From assembly GCA_000697455.1 (NCBI GenBank), contig JNET01028356.1:1-36933 (forward strand): DNA of 36,933 nucleotides. Reading direction: 5' to 3'. How positions within the stretch are numbered: the first letter of the stretch is position 1; every line of letters starts with the position of its first letter. Of this stretch, positions 1 to 10,597 are shown piece by piece. This DNA comes from Basidiobolus heterosporus B8920 (lineage: Eukaryota; Basidiobolomycota; Basidiobolomycetes; Basidiobolales; Basidiobolaceae). Under the pieces are notes generated by a model, which saw nothing but the letters and a program-made list of their open reading frames with translations, did no database searches and was not told where the DNA came from. The translations under genes and the position numbers were made by a program.

Positions 1-141
1 AAGATGGCAAAAGAAGTCAAGCCACAAGTAGAACAAGCCAAATCAGAAGTCAACCAAGGGAAAAATATGAATCCCCAGCAAAAAGCAAATAGTGCTGCAA
101 AAAAGGCTCAAGAACATTCGGACAAAGAAACTAAGTGGTAA
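1..141 (+). CDS. 3' end of an unidentified Lys/Gln-rich protein (partial)
   Basis: The frame is open from the first base to a TAA at 139-141 and gives 46 residues rich in Lys, Gln, Ala and Asn, with no hydrophobic stretch. It ends in KETKW. The composition is that of a hydrophilic, probably disordered C-terminal tail. The rest of the gene lies outside the window, so the family cannot be named. A canonical polyadenylation hexamer AATAAA at 159-164, just after the stop, supports this as a true 3' end. It could also be the last exon of a spliced gene. Confidence 0.5.
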   Translation, partial: KMAKEVKPQVEQAKSEVNQGKNMNPQQKANSAAKKAQEHSDKETKW

Positions 142-506
142 ATTAATGTATGATAAAGAATAAAATGTAAATTTTCATCACAATAAAGTCACCTTGTACC
201 TTAAACACTAAAATCCTACTATTTTGAACTGTTTGAATCACGACTACTCCAATACCAGATGGTAGTGCACAATTTTTCCGCATGAGAAGGGGCAAAGCTG
301 AGTAGCAATACAGATTCTGACCATATAACGAAAAACCTTGTAACAAATAAAATATTTCATCAAACGTTGATTAAGGTCCGATGCGACTACGACTAGCTAG
401 ACCATTATTGAAGCCATGATTAAGGAGTATGTTAAACGTCACATGTAGAATGTTCGAAGGATTTATTATAAGAATTATTTAATGTACAATGAACATCACT
501 AATAGC
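142..506. other. Convergent intergenic region with two poly(A) signals
   Basis: This holds the 3' ends of the partial plus-strand gene and of UreG on the minus strand. AATAAA is at 159-164 (plus) and again at 462-467 on the minus strand, about 40 nt after the UreG stop. A 67-codon frame on the minus strand (143-346) has no recognisable features and was not called. Confidence 0.6.
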
Positions 507-1313
507 TTATTGCTTGCTAGCGGCCTTAGCACCACTTTGCTCCCAGGCGGCCAAGATGTAATCGATAATATCTTGTAAACCAGGACCGTTCTTGACTTGA
601 GCAAATACAGTGGGACCATTATCACGCATCTTCTTAGCATCTCTGGCCATGACATCCAAATCAGCACCAACAATAGGAGCAAGATCAGTCTTGTTGATAA
701 CCAAAAGGTCAGATTGGGTAATACCTGGGCCACCCTTTCTGGGGACCTTATCACCACCAGCAACATCAATGACGTAGATGATGAAATCAGCCAATTCACG
801 AGAATAGTTAGCAGCAAGGTTATCACCACCAGATTCGATCAACAAAAGTTCACAGTTGAATTGAGCGTGCAATTCTTCCAAAGCGTTCATGTTAGCAGAG
901 ACATCCTCACGAATAGCAGCATGAGGGCAACCACCAGTTTCGATGGCACGAATACGTTCTCTAGGAAGAGCCTCATTACGGACCAAGAACTCAGTATCTT
1001 CCTTGGTGAAGATATCGTTGGTAACACAAGCAATGTTGTAACGTTCACGGAGGGCTCTGCAAAGGGAAAGCATCAGAGCAGTCTTACCGGAACCAACGGG
1101 ACCACCGATACCAACAGTGAAAGCACGTTCACTCCAGTCTCTACGGTTGTAAAGAGGAGGCTCACGCTCAGTGAATTTGCCGGGATGATCCATTTGCTCG
1201 TGAGTGTGTCCGTGGTCATGAGCATCATGATGGTCGTGACTATGACCGTGGTGATCCCCACCTTCAGGGATGGTGTGGGTTTGGTCTTCAAAGCGGCAGA
1301 TATTGTTGGACAT
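507..1313 (-). CDS. ureG: Urease accessory GTPase UreG
   Basis: A 268-residue SIMIBI-class GTPase that works with UreD/UreF and UreE-type proteins to deliver nickel to apo-urease in the cytosol. The P-loop GPVGSGKT is at residues 71-78, the nickel-binding Cys-Pro-His motif at 129-131 (within [13 protein letters not shown]), and the guanine-specificity motif NKTD at 207-210. Residues 21-38 hold 10 His in 18 positions, a metal-binding tract common in plant and fungal UreG. The frame is open upstream to 1403 but has no ATG there, so the ATG at 1313-1311 is the likely start. A TATAAAA lies about 50 nt upstream. No intron is visible. Urease structural genes are not in this window. Confidence 0.95.
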   Translation of the reverse strand: MSNNICRFEDQTHTIPEGGDHHGHSHDHHDAHDHGHTHEQMDHPGKFTEREPPLYNRRDWSERAFTVGIGGPVGSGKTALMLSLCRALRERYNIACVTNDIFTKEDTEFLVRNEALPRERIRAIETGGCPHAAIREDVSANMNALEELHAQFNCELLLIESGGDNLAANYSRELADFIIYVIDVAGGDKVPRKGGPGITQSDLLVINKTDLAPIVGADLDVMARDAKKMRDNGPTVFAQVKNGPGLQDIIDYILAAWEQSGAKAASKQ

Positions 1314-1979
1314 ACTAGTAAACAAAGGAATGTTACTTTCACAACTGCGCGGCTTACTTCGTTTTATACTTTCAAGTGATGATGTAAACCCAGGTTCCAC
1401 CAATCATGCTATGAGACGGGATTCATAATACAGAGAAATTCACTCAGTTCTTCACTAGTGATTATCACCATCTATGGAACTGTTCCCAAGTATCTACTTT
1501 TATGGTAGAACTTCAAAGAGGAGTTTATACCATTCTTGGAGATACCCTACTTAGTACATTAGTTCAATCTTTCAACTAGGCAATTTTTTCAAGCCCGGTT
1601 TGGGTAAATATTTAAAATAGGAATCTTCAAGTTCAAATTAGGTCATTTGGGAAAGCCATGTTAGTTACTTCCCTATTGTAGTATATTTGATGAGGGCTAT
1701 CAGTCAGCATAATTATTCTCGTAAATATCCAATCATGGTGTTTTGTAGGAGAATAGTTATTAACTTCAGCAACCAAATAATGGTGCCGTGAATGAAGGTT
1801 TCATAAAATTAGGTACGTAAGCACTTAGACACGCATTGAGTTGGTTTTAAAATGAGAGAAATTCACGGGATTTTCATTCGATTTGATTTTTACCGTTGAC
1901 GTAGAATGTTAATACAATCCAATAAGTGTTTCATACGATTTCTCCTAGATTACCTTTGGCTCAGTTTATTGAACAAATC
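1314..1979. promoter_or_regulatory. Divergent intergenic region; TATA box for UreG
   Basis: This 666-bp gap separates the 5' ends of UreG (minus) and the GNAT-like gene (plus). On the minus strand TATAAAA lies at 1368-1362, a plausible TATA box for UreG. The plus-strand side holds only AT-rich sequence, and an untranslated or coding first exon of the GNAT-like gene could be hidden here. No other gene is visible. Confidence 0.45.
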
Positions 1980-2825
1980 ATGTTGAAAAGGCGCTCCATT
2001 AAACCAGGCGATTTTGAGATGGTCCTAACTTCTGATATTGAAGTATATCCAACAGAAGCGCCATTAACGGTAGAAGCACTTTCAAAATGGTATACACATC
2101 ACCCTGAGTTCGGTATGGTGTATTATTATGATGAAAGTGAAAAGGGCCTAGAGGGAAGTGAGAAAATTGTAGCCACCTGTTGTGTAGTTCCTCTCACTAC
2201 TGAAGGATGGCTTCAACTGACTAGAGGTGCTATTATCGAAAGTCAGTTGGAAGATGAAATGTTGTTCGATATTTCTCAACTTCCCAACGATGAAATTGGT
2301 TTACATATATATCACATGGAACGATATCCTTCTTGGGCCTCCCTTCCTCAAACAACGAATAAAGAGAGGTTCGGGACTCTGGTTCTAAAGAGTATCCAAG
2401 AGATTCTAGAGAAACTAAGAACCACTAACAAGAATTTAAGCGTTATAGGACTGTCAGGTATTGAATTTTTAGAGTTAAATACCTCTATATTTGAAGTTTA
2501 ACCGAGTCTGATTTGATGCCCATTAGGTCTGTGTGTCTCTACCTCGGGTATCAATCTATTCTCCAATCTTTATAATTGTCGTGAGCGTGAACCTTACATA
2601 TGCAGAGAGCATATTTTGAGAGTTCCAAAAGTCTTACAAACCACTACAGAATCATGCCCATTTCGTACCAACAGGACTGGCCTGATAGTGCTAGAAAGCG
2701 ACAATCAAGCGGAGCTGACTGCACTGTTAGATCAAGGGTACCGTTACATAACCAGGTGTAAAATGCTGGTTCTGAAGCCTGATGATTTTAGTATCGTTTG
2801 GCACTACATTCAACTAAAAAGCTGA
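1980..2825 (+). CDS. GNAT-like N-acetyltransferase, two exons
   Basis: Exons 1980-2457 and 2527-2825, intron 69 bp (GTATTG...CCATTAG), 258 residues. Splicing joins GLSG to LCVSTSGINLF and removes an in-frame stop. The order of elements fits a GNAT fold: an N-terminal DFEMVL helix, a long hydrophilic segment with WYTHHPEFG, a central strand HIYHMER followed by a helix (VLKSIQEILEKL), the strand SVIGLSGL, and a helix resembling those of the family's C-terminal half. The acetyl-CoA loop (Q/RxxGxG/A) is not obvious, so the family call rests on pattern only. A TAA precedes the frame at 1923-1925. The first in-frame ATG is 1980, but a short upstream exon is possible. The acceptor substrate is unknown. 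Confidence 0.6.
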
Positions 2826-3141
2826 CGTAGTTACCAGCCACTCTCACTGGATTTCTTGATGTATATAAGAACCTAGTCATTAAAGTGCATTCAAATCAAA
2901 TTTAGAGTAGTTTCAGCTGTAAGCCCAGTGTATGATATCTAGGGGAGTATTCGAGAAAGACACTACATTATCAGATTTGGCATATTCTATAAATATATTC
3001 TGTGTATATATTGTGTGTATATTGTGGAAATGGCACAATCAACTTGAATCGTAATCAATATGAACAAAGAAAGTGCGGGGTGAATATTTTCATGCCGACA
3101 ATTCGGAAGGTGAGTGAGTTTGGAATCAGGGAAATCTTAAT
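2826..3141. other. Convergent 3' intergenic region
   Basis: AT-rich 3' flanks of the GNAT-like gene and CDK1. No open reading frame, RNA gene or strong hairpin was recognised. Confidence 0.4.
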
Positions 3142-4328
3142 TTAGAGTTGAGAGTGGTCCAAGTCTAAGAAATAAGGATGCTGTAGAGCCTTCTTGGCGG
3201 AGATTCGATAGACTGGATCAAATACAAGCATTTTCTAGATAGGGAATCGGGTTAGTGGTGCTTCAACAATGGTATAATGGAAGGGTGAGTATAGAGAACC
3301 TTTAATAAATCAATTCCATCTGCGTCCATCGTGGGGATGACTTGTGCTAAATCCTGGGGATTCCAGTTTGGAAAAGTTCCTTTATAATCAGGCAGACTCT
3401 CAACTCCAGGCCATGTCGAATTTTTGGGAGTTCCCAGCAGTCTGAGGGTATATGAGTAGGAATCGACTTTGAAACATTATGAACAACAGAACAAACCTAA
3501 AGATGTGGAACAATTCATCAATCTCTGAGTCACCGGGAAATAGTGGCTTACCAAGCGCCATTTCAGCAAAAATACAGCCAACACTCCACATATCTACGCC
3601 GGTGGAGTACTGACGAGAGCCGAGAAGAATCTCTGGTGCCCGATACCACAACGTAACGACCTAAGAAGACAGTAAAGATCAATATCTTTGAGTCCGAACC
3701 AACCAATTAAAACTGACCTCATGAGTGTAATTACGCATCGGAACACCAAATGCACGTGCCAGACCAAAGTCAGCCAATTTCAATGTACCTTCACGATCGA
3801 CCAGAAGATTGTGTGGCTTTAAATCACGATGCAGAATACGACGTGCGTGGCAATATGCCATTCCTCGGCATAGCTGATATATATAACTCTAACAAACAAG
3901 CTGCGTTGGCTTTCCATCAAAGAATCGATAATACAGTCTAAGTTCAACGGCAAAACATACCTTGACTTGCATTGGGTCAAGCGTACCTGCTTTATCCATG
4001 TACCGTTTGAGGTCTAAATCCAAGAATTCAAAGACAAGGTACAACTTTCCGTCGCTATGGATGATATCTAAGAGACTGAGGGAAATTCAGTAACCGGTAG
4101 AAAGTTTAGGACTAGTATATATATGACTTACCCAACAACATTAACATGATTCAATTCTTTGAGGACGGAAATTTCACGAATGGCCGTGGTCGGTACACCT
4201 TCATCTTCAGATTCGAGGCGAACCTTTTTCATGGCAACAATGCGGCCTGTACGGTTGTCCTTGGCTTTGTATACAACACCATAAGCTCCTTCACCGACTT
4301 TTTCGATTTTGGTATAGTTTTCGGACAT
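3142..4328 (-). CDS. CDK1: Cyclin-dependent kinase 1 (Cdc2/Cdc28), six exons
   Basis: Exons (minus) 4328-4132, 4075-3961, 3888-3718, 3660-3497, 3441-3300, 3234-3142 give 293 residues, near the usual ~297. This is the master mitotic and S-phase kinase, acting with cyclins in the nucleus and cytoplasm. Visible: glycine loop [10 protein letters not shown] (12-21), catalytic [14 protein letters not shown], a T-loop with the activating Thr in [15 protein letters not shown], and the C-terminal core ending LDLDHSQL. The tracts [10 protein letters not shown] and [11 protein letters not shown] are CDK1-specific rather than Pho85-like. Three hallmark positions deviate: Ala for the inhibitory Thr14 (Tyr is kept), PTTAIRE for PSTAIRE, and KPHN for KPQN. 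The last intron has a weak donor (GTTCTC). It follows DONSON on the same strand, 405 bp away. Confidence 0.93.
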
Positions 4329-4733
4329 TGAATTTGGTATATAATAAGGAGGCTAAATAGACGGTGGGCGGAAATAATAATAATAATAATAGAACTAGAG
4401 ATGAGGTGAGGTGAGGTTAATGAACAGTCAATGTTAGTATTTAGCGAGCGAACTAAGGTAAAGATAAGGATGAAATGAGTTTTGATCCAGTAGAAACAAG
4501 ACGCAACAAAATGGGAAATATTGGGTCAGAAAAAATGAAATTTCAATTGTTATGGATGTCGCAAATAAGTGTCTCACAGAATCGATTCGATTGTTTTGAA
4601 GTGTGAAAACAAATCATGCTACGAACCTTTATTTCCCCCCCCCACCAGTCTCAAAACCTATGGAACTTCTAGATTTACCAGATTTATTGAAACCAAGATA
4701 AAATCAAGTTAATTGCACATCTGGCCAACCGAA
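4329..4733. other. Intergenic region upstream of CDK1, with an ATA/AAT microsatellite and C9 run
   Basis: This lies between the DONSON stop and the CDK1 start. It has an AAT-triplet microsatellite at about 4372-4390, a GAGGT direct repeat near 4402-4416 and nine consecutive C at 4635-4643. It must hold the CDK1 promoter and the DONSON 3' end. No clear TATA box was seen at a suitable distance. Confidence 0.4.
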
Positions 4734-7700
4734 CTAATAATCTTCCATTATAGGGGTTTCATCTATTTCGAATTTCACAGTACTGGTGTCTAATCTATCA
4801 TAGTAAGGCTTGTGCTCTATTACTTGAATGTTGTCTAATCTGATAAAAAAACTAGACTTACACACTTCCACTCACACCTGTTTTCAATACAAAAAGTGAG
4901 ATTCTGGTGTGCAGGCTACCATTTTTAGCGAACCGACTTTGATTCTGGATTCTCGCGTTGCGTGCGACCAACGATTAGGCTGTGTAGGATTTGCAGTAGG
5001 AGGAATCGGAATGTTTAGACCCAATGTTCTATTATCAGTCTTTAAGGTGGCTTCGAATACACTTTCCTGTGTTTCTTTGAATAGCTCCATCAAAAGATTC
5101 ACCGAGGTGGGGAGAAACAACCCAGTCAACTCAATCTTGTATGAAGTCTGTAACGACTCTTGGCCGTAAGGGGTATCTAGTGCAGTTCGGTGAATTTTCC
5201 CATTTTTTGCGATCTAAATGGGGTAGAAGAGTCAAGATGTGTGAATCATTTGGTGGCTGAATCAAAACGTACCTTAGCACTCTTCACTGCGGCATTCAGG
5301 AAAGGATCGGGTGAGATTAACCAGGGCCGACTCTTGACATGGTGTTCAAGTCGACTATCTTTCCAATTGAGTAAGAAATCAAATAAGCCATGAACATTAA
5401 GATGTCCCGAGAAATGCAATGCAGATCGGTAGGAATTATCCCAATTGAAGTGAGTGTTCTTCTGAGAACTAGAACTGGTGTGAATTGAGGAGCCTATGCA
5501 ACAACATAAAACGGCAACCTACGTAGAACCGGGATTTAGCTTCTCCAGTGCCTCGAGCTCCCTCAAGATTTCCTGCCTTTCTTCATCTGGGATAGGGTCA
5601 TCATCTCCTCGATAAAGCACGTCAGAAGATAACCGATCCAGTGGTACTTCGAACTCAATGCCTTCATTCTGGAGAACCTTACGTAACCCATGTGTCGACT
5701 TGTTCATAATGGCTTCAAACTCTCCAGAATCGGAGGTGTTTTTTGATTTGAATAAAACCGAGAATTGTTCATTAATGTAGTAAAAATAACTGCACGCTCC
5801 GTTCCTCAACGAATAATACAGAGAGCGAAACGCATCCTTCCTGTCGAGTAAAAAGTGACAGTTAGTGTTCGAAATCGTCATGACGGAACATCAATGTTAG
5901 TTACCATTCTTCAATAGAGCTTTTGAACTCTGCTATGCTTTCTTTCTCCTCCATTAATAAGGAGCCAGTCTTTGACATTACTTTTATCAAATAATCAGTG
6001 TAAGGTTTGGGGCTTTCGAAGGTCGGATATATCCAACTATGCATATGTTTTTTCAATTGACTCTATATCATAGTTAGCTATGTACAGTTGTGAGTTACGA
6101 AATCCGAAAGAACCAACATTGATATTATCTGGGTCTTGGGATTTAACGAAAGAATTCAATGCTTCGGTTTGATGTACTGAGGCTAAGCTGTCACACCATT
6201 GGAATGGCTTTGTCGATGTAAAAGCTAGATGCACTTTAATGGTCCAATCGAAGGGTGCAGTTTGGCTTGCTTGCTTGAACTGAACATCGGTTAGTTGAGT
6301 GAGTCGCAACGCAATGGTCTTTCAAATCAATCAGGTAGATTACCTTTGAATAGCTGCCGGTACCTTGTAGCGAAGAGATAGAGTCAACATTAAGGACTGT
6401 TGAGTGTGAATACAACCTTGTTGAACATACCTATATTCCTTGGATTCTATGTATATACGAAAGACAAGTGAATGAGTACACAATACTGGGTTATCCCATA
6501 AACTCCGGGAAACACTTACGTCTATGTTGATGATATCCTCTGACGGATTCTCCGTATTGTCGAACGTGTCTAAAATCGTATATGAGATCAAAAAACTTAT
6601 CAGAGCACTCGCTTGGCATTAAATTGATACCTTGCATTTCTACATCTTGATCAGCATTACGCTTTCCCGTTAGTGGCTGGTTGTTTACACCAATTAAGTA
6701 TTAGCCATATTATGCTCAATCAATAGAGGAAAACACGTACATCTCGACGCTCTAACAGATTGAATAGTACGCTATGATTATCCTCTGCATCCACTAAGAC
6801 AGAAGTGGCATCAGTACATCAGACCAATTCGATAAACAATAGGTGGTCACAATTACCATTCTTAGAGTTTTCGGGATCTGCTGCTGTGGTGATATCCTAA
6901 AACCCAAATCACAGAATGAACTAGGGAACCTTCAAGTCTTATGTGTACTCACTAAATACCTTATAATTGGTAGGGATCTTCAGAATCTTTGAGTCTGACA
7001 AAAGTATTGTCAATACGTTTGATGTTCGTTTAATAAGCAAGCGTATGGTTACCATCATTGATTTCGTATTTGTGGTTACTTTGCATGAAATCATGTTTTC
7101 TCTTCATGTATGTGGTCCCATCCTCGGCATCACTAAGTTCATCAGAATATTCTGATAGCGACCCTTCTCCATCCGATTCATCGCTGCTTTTGAAATGACT
7201 AGATTCGTGCATATCTTCGCTCAAAGCAACAAAATTCTTGACTGCAGTATGCCGTTGAACTTGCAATGGGGTAAAGCGCATGGGAAGGGCGTTTGAGGGT
7301 TGCTAAGTAATTAAATATAGACTTAATTAACTAACGAAGTGTTGGGTAGAATAAGGTGGGTGTTAAATATTTGTAATCCTTACACTCTTTACTAATCCTA
7401 GCCTCTTTTCTTCCAACTGAATATCTGAGGTCTGTGCACTAGAACCCTGCCCATTTTTCTCGGAAACAAGTTTTCCAAAGATTGTGAATGGATTTAACTC
7501 TGAAGAGTCAAGGTGTTGCTCTGAGGAAGCAAATGGATTTACCTCAGCCTGTTTACTTTTTGTTCTTTCAAAGGCTGCATGTGTTGTCTGAGGTTCAGAC
7601 AAGGGAATTCTATTAGTTCCAGTCACTAAGTTTCGTGTTTGCACTGGCTCTATTTTCTTTAGACCAGAAGTATTGTGAAGTTGGACTGGTTGTGAAGCCT

Positions 7701-7862
7701 GAGCATTCTCGGGTTTAGCCTGTTGCTTTTGTTGTTCCCGACGTAATTTTTGAAGCCTCTAGAGAACAACGAGCCAAATCAATCACCAGTTCAAACTTGA
7801 TAACTAAAGCAAATATATACTCTCAGCTCAGCGAGGTTTTTCCTTGCAGGTTTTTGTTCCAT
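4734..7862 (-). CDS. DONSON: DONSON (downstream neighbour of Son) homologue, 16 exons
   Basis: Exons (minus): 7862-7821, 7758-7384, 7302-7053, 6994-6960, 6896-6857, 6793-6741, 6676-6631, 6569-6520, 6446-6431, 6363-6344, 6279-6086, 6036-5905, 5840-5523, 5474-5273, 5213-4891, 4839-4734; all phases close, giving 733 residues. In animals DONSON is a nuclear factor for CMG helicase assembly and fork stability. Family signatures: two NPF motifs (88-90, 103-105) in a disordered N-terminus, DWTIKVHLAFTS followed by KPFQW (from 320), a Tyr-rich block ending QFSVLF, then GLRKVLQNEGIEFEVPL (469-485), and a C-terminal block (LFDFLLNWK, WLISPDPFLNA, LTGLFLPTSVNLLMELF). The 16-nt exon 6446-6431 and the donors at 5522 and 4890 are the least certain joins. 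The acidic Ser-rich stretch in exon 3 suggests phosphorylation. Confidence 0.85.
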
Positions 7863-8583
7863 GTCGAACTAATACACCCTTACAGTCAACAGTCTGCACA
7901 AAATTCAAGTTTCGCTCATGTACAAGGAAGTCACGATGATGTTTAATTAGAGTTTATATTGTTTTGATCAGAATTTTAATCCAAGGATCCTCGATTAAAC
8001 ACTAGGAGTAGCAATCCTAACCTAGACAAGGATGACGCTCTTGAATATCCTCCAATCAGTGGTGGATAGTGGATATCTAACCCTAACCCAGGCCATTACA
8101 CAAGGGAACATTTATTGGGTCATATTTTGAACCGTAAGCTACTATTTATTTACATTTCCTAAATAGGAATGGACACCCCCAAACGAAAAATAGAAAATGG
8201 TGGAAAATTTTTATGTTTGTTTATTGTTTTCTAGCAGGTCAAAACAAATAGCGCAAATTCGAGTCCTGACCTACGTCCCTCATTCATGAGATCACCTCTG
8301 TACCCCACTTTCTATTTTTGATAAAAGCCCATGATTTTTGACTTTAAATGCCATCAATTAACCTGAATTCTCATTGCCTGTGGTAAGAATAAGGACCCTC
8401 AAAGGGACGTAATTTGTATCCCTTTTCCAGAGAACAGAAAGGTCGTTGAGGATTCATCATCAGGGAGCTAGACATTTTTTTTCTTTTTTAAAAACCCCTT
8501 CGCCTTAAGATTATTGCTTTACTCTGACTCTATTTACTTATTTCTTAGTTTCCTTTTTTCACTACCCATAAACAATTCACATC
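7863..8583. promoter_or_regulatory. Divergent promoter region with a telomere-like box
   Basis: This 721-bp region serves DONSON (minus) and importin alpha (plus). TAACCCTAACCC, two perfect telomere-type units, lies at 8078-8089. Such telobox elements occur in promoters of growth genes in several fungi and plants. A T-rich tract (about 8476-8490) precedes the importin alpha start, as in many highly expressed fungal genes. No coding sequence was seen. Confidence 0.4.
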
Positions 8584-10188
8584 ATGGAATCCAGAGTTCC
8601 CGAACACAGACGTAATGCCTACAAGTCTAAGGCCATGTTCAAGGCCGACGAACTCAGACGCAGACGTGAAGAGGCTCAAGTAGAAATTCGTAAGCAAAAG
8701 CGTGAAGAGTCTCTCGCCAAGAAGAGAAACATGTTCATTCCTGAAGGTGAAATGTCAGACAGTGACGATGATGACCAGATGGCTTCAGCCGCTGCCGCTC
8801 AATTGCAAGAGCAACTTCCCGGAATGGTCCAGGATCTCTATTCCGATAACGTTGAGGTTGCTCTTCAAGCTTGTACTAAATTCCGTAAACTCCTCTCAAA
8901 AGAAACCAACCCTCCTATCGAGGAAGTCATTGCTTGTGGAGTTGTAAGTAGATTTGTTGAATTTTTGCGTTCTCCTCACTCTCTCCTTCAATTTGAGTCT
9001 GCTTGGGCTCTTACCAACATTGCCTCTGGCTCTTCTCACCAAACTCAAGTTGTTATCGAAAGCGGAGCTGTTCCCATCTTCGTTGAATTACTTAACAGTC
9101 ACGTCGCTGACGTTAAAGAACAAGCCGTTTGGGCCCTTGGTAACATCGCTGGTGATTCTGCTCGTTGCCGTGACTATGTTTTACAAGCTGGTGGTCTTCC
9201 CAACTTGCTTACTCTCTTGAACGAGAACAACAAGATCTCTATGGTTCGTAATGCTACCTGGACTTTGTCCAACTTCTGCCGTGGCAAAAACCCTCAACCT
9301 GAATGGTCTCTAATTGCTCCAGCCCTCCCTACCCTAAACAAGCTTTTGTACTCTCACGATGATGAGGTACTCGGTGATGCTTGTTGGGCTCTTTCGTACA
9401 TGTCCGATGGATCTAACGAAAAGATTCAAGCTGTTATCGAATCCGGGGTTTGCCGTCGTCTCGTCGAGTTGTTGATGCATCCTTCCACTACTGTTCAGAC
9501 TCCCGCTTTGAGAACTGTTGGCAACATTGTGACTGGTGATGATCAACAAACTCAAATCATGATTAACTCTGGTTGTTTAGCTGCCCTTCTCAGCCTCCTT
9601 TCTAGCCCCAAGGATGGTATCAGAAAAGAGGCTTGCTGGACTATCTCTAACATTACTGCCGGTACTCCTGATCAAATTCAATTTGTGATTGATGCCAACC
9701 TTATTCCTCCTCTTGTGCATGTACTCGAGGTTGCTGACTTCAAGACCAAGAAGGAGGCCTGCTGGGCCATCTCTAATGCCACTTCTGGTGGTCTTGCCAG
9801 ACCTGAACAGGTGAAATACCTTGTTTCCACCGGTTGTATCAAGCCTCTGTGCGACCTCCTTACCTGCATGGATAACAAGATCATCCAAGTAGCTTTGGAT
9901 GGTATTGAAAACATCCTTAAGGTCGGCGAGTTGGACAAAGAAATTCACGGAGAAAATCAATATGCTCTCTTTGTGGAAGAAGCTGGCGGTATGGAGAAGA
10001 TCCACAATCTTCAAATCCACGATAACATTCAAATCTATCAGAAGGCCTACGGAATCATCGATAAATACTTCGGTGAAGAAGAGGACGAAGACACCGGTCT
10101 TGCTCCTCAAGTCGATGCTGACACCGGTGCATTCACTTTCCAATCCGATGTGTCGATGCCTCAAGGGGGATTCAGTTTCCAACAGTAG
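8584..10188 (+). CDS. SRP1: Importin subunit alpha (karyopherin alpha, SRP1)
   Basis: Uninterrupted 534-residue reading frame. The protein binds classical nuclear localisation signals and links cargo to importin beta for nuclear import. The N-terminus (about 1-60) is a basic importin-beta-binding domain, with [20 protein letters not shown] and [13 protein letters not shown]. Residues of about 75-500 form armadillo repeats, with the NLS-binding ladder of Trp/Asn pairs visible ([60 protein letters not shown]). The acidic C-terminus (GEEEDED) fits the binding site for the export factor Cas/Cse1. Lack of introns is unlike its neighbours. AATAAA is at 10532-10537. Confidence 0.97.
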   Translation: MESRVPEHRRNAYKSKAMFKADELRRRREEAQVEIRKQKREESLAKKRNMFIPEGEMSDSDDDDQMASAAAAQLQEQLPGMVQDLYSDNVEVALQACTKFRKLLSKETNPPIEEVIACGVVSRFVEFLRSPHSLLQFESAWALTNIASGSSHQTQVVIESGAVPIFVELLNSHVADVKEQAVWALGNIAGDSARCRDYVLQAGGLPNLLTLLNENNKISMVRNATWTLSNFCRGKNPQPEWSLIAPALPTLNKLLYSHDDEVLGDACWALSYMSDGSNEKIQAVIESGVCRRLVELLMHPSTTVQTPALRTVGNIVTGDDQQTQIMINSGCLAALLSLLSSPKDGIRKEACWTISNITAGTPDQIQFVIDANLIPPLVHVLEVADFKTKKEACWAISNATSGGLARPEQVKYLVSTGCIKPLCDLLTCMDNKIIQVALDGIENILKVGELDKEIHGENQYALFVEEAGGMEKIHNLQIHDNIQIYQKAYGIIDKYFGEEEDEDTGLAPQVDADTGAFTFQSDVSMPQGGFSFQQ

Positions 10189-10597
10189 ATGCTCCATCGG
10201 AAGCAACCTAAACTCTACTCAACCAGCTAGATCTAATTTGTTCCACTTACGTCTCTTTGTTTATCAGACCACTCAAAATCCTTGTATTTTTTAACAAATG
10301 ACATTCACTCGCTTTATATTTGCCAGGTCTTCTCCTATCCAACCAATTTTTTCAAGTTGTTTTATACAAAACCCAGTCTTTTTTACTAACCCTATCCCTT
10401 CCCACTATTCGCATCCATTTCCCACTCACCTTTCCTCCTTATAGGGTATGATTCTTATGTAAACACAACTTCTAATTCCCACCTTTACCCTGGTGCACAT
10501 AGTCACTAAATCCCCCGCGTTGTGCAGGACAAATAAACCATCCCCACTGTGGAAAAGCGCACATATTGATTTAAATGACAAATTTATTAATGCTATG
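10189..10597. other. Convergent 3' region with paired poly(A) signals
   Basis: AATAAA at 10532-10537 on the plus strand serves importin alpha, and the minus-strand AATAAA at 10588-10583 serves the Isc1-like gene. The plus-strand 3' UTR is pyrimidine-rich. No gene was seen. Confidence 0.5.

Noticed and set aside
597-1379. 260-codon plus-strand frame opposite UreG
   Set aside because: It is the antisense of the well-conserved UreG gene; the protein has no features of its own.
1314-1403. N-terminal extension of UreG to 1403
   Set aside because: No ATG in that stretch; the first codon is TTG and the added residues are not UreG-like.
9577-10206. 209-codon minus-strand frame in importin alpha
   Set aside because: Antisense shadow of conserved armadillo repeats, with no start context or known motif.
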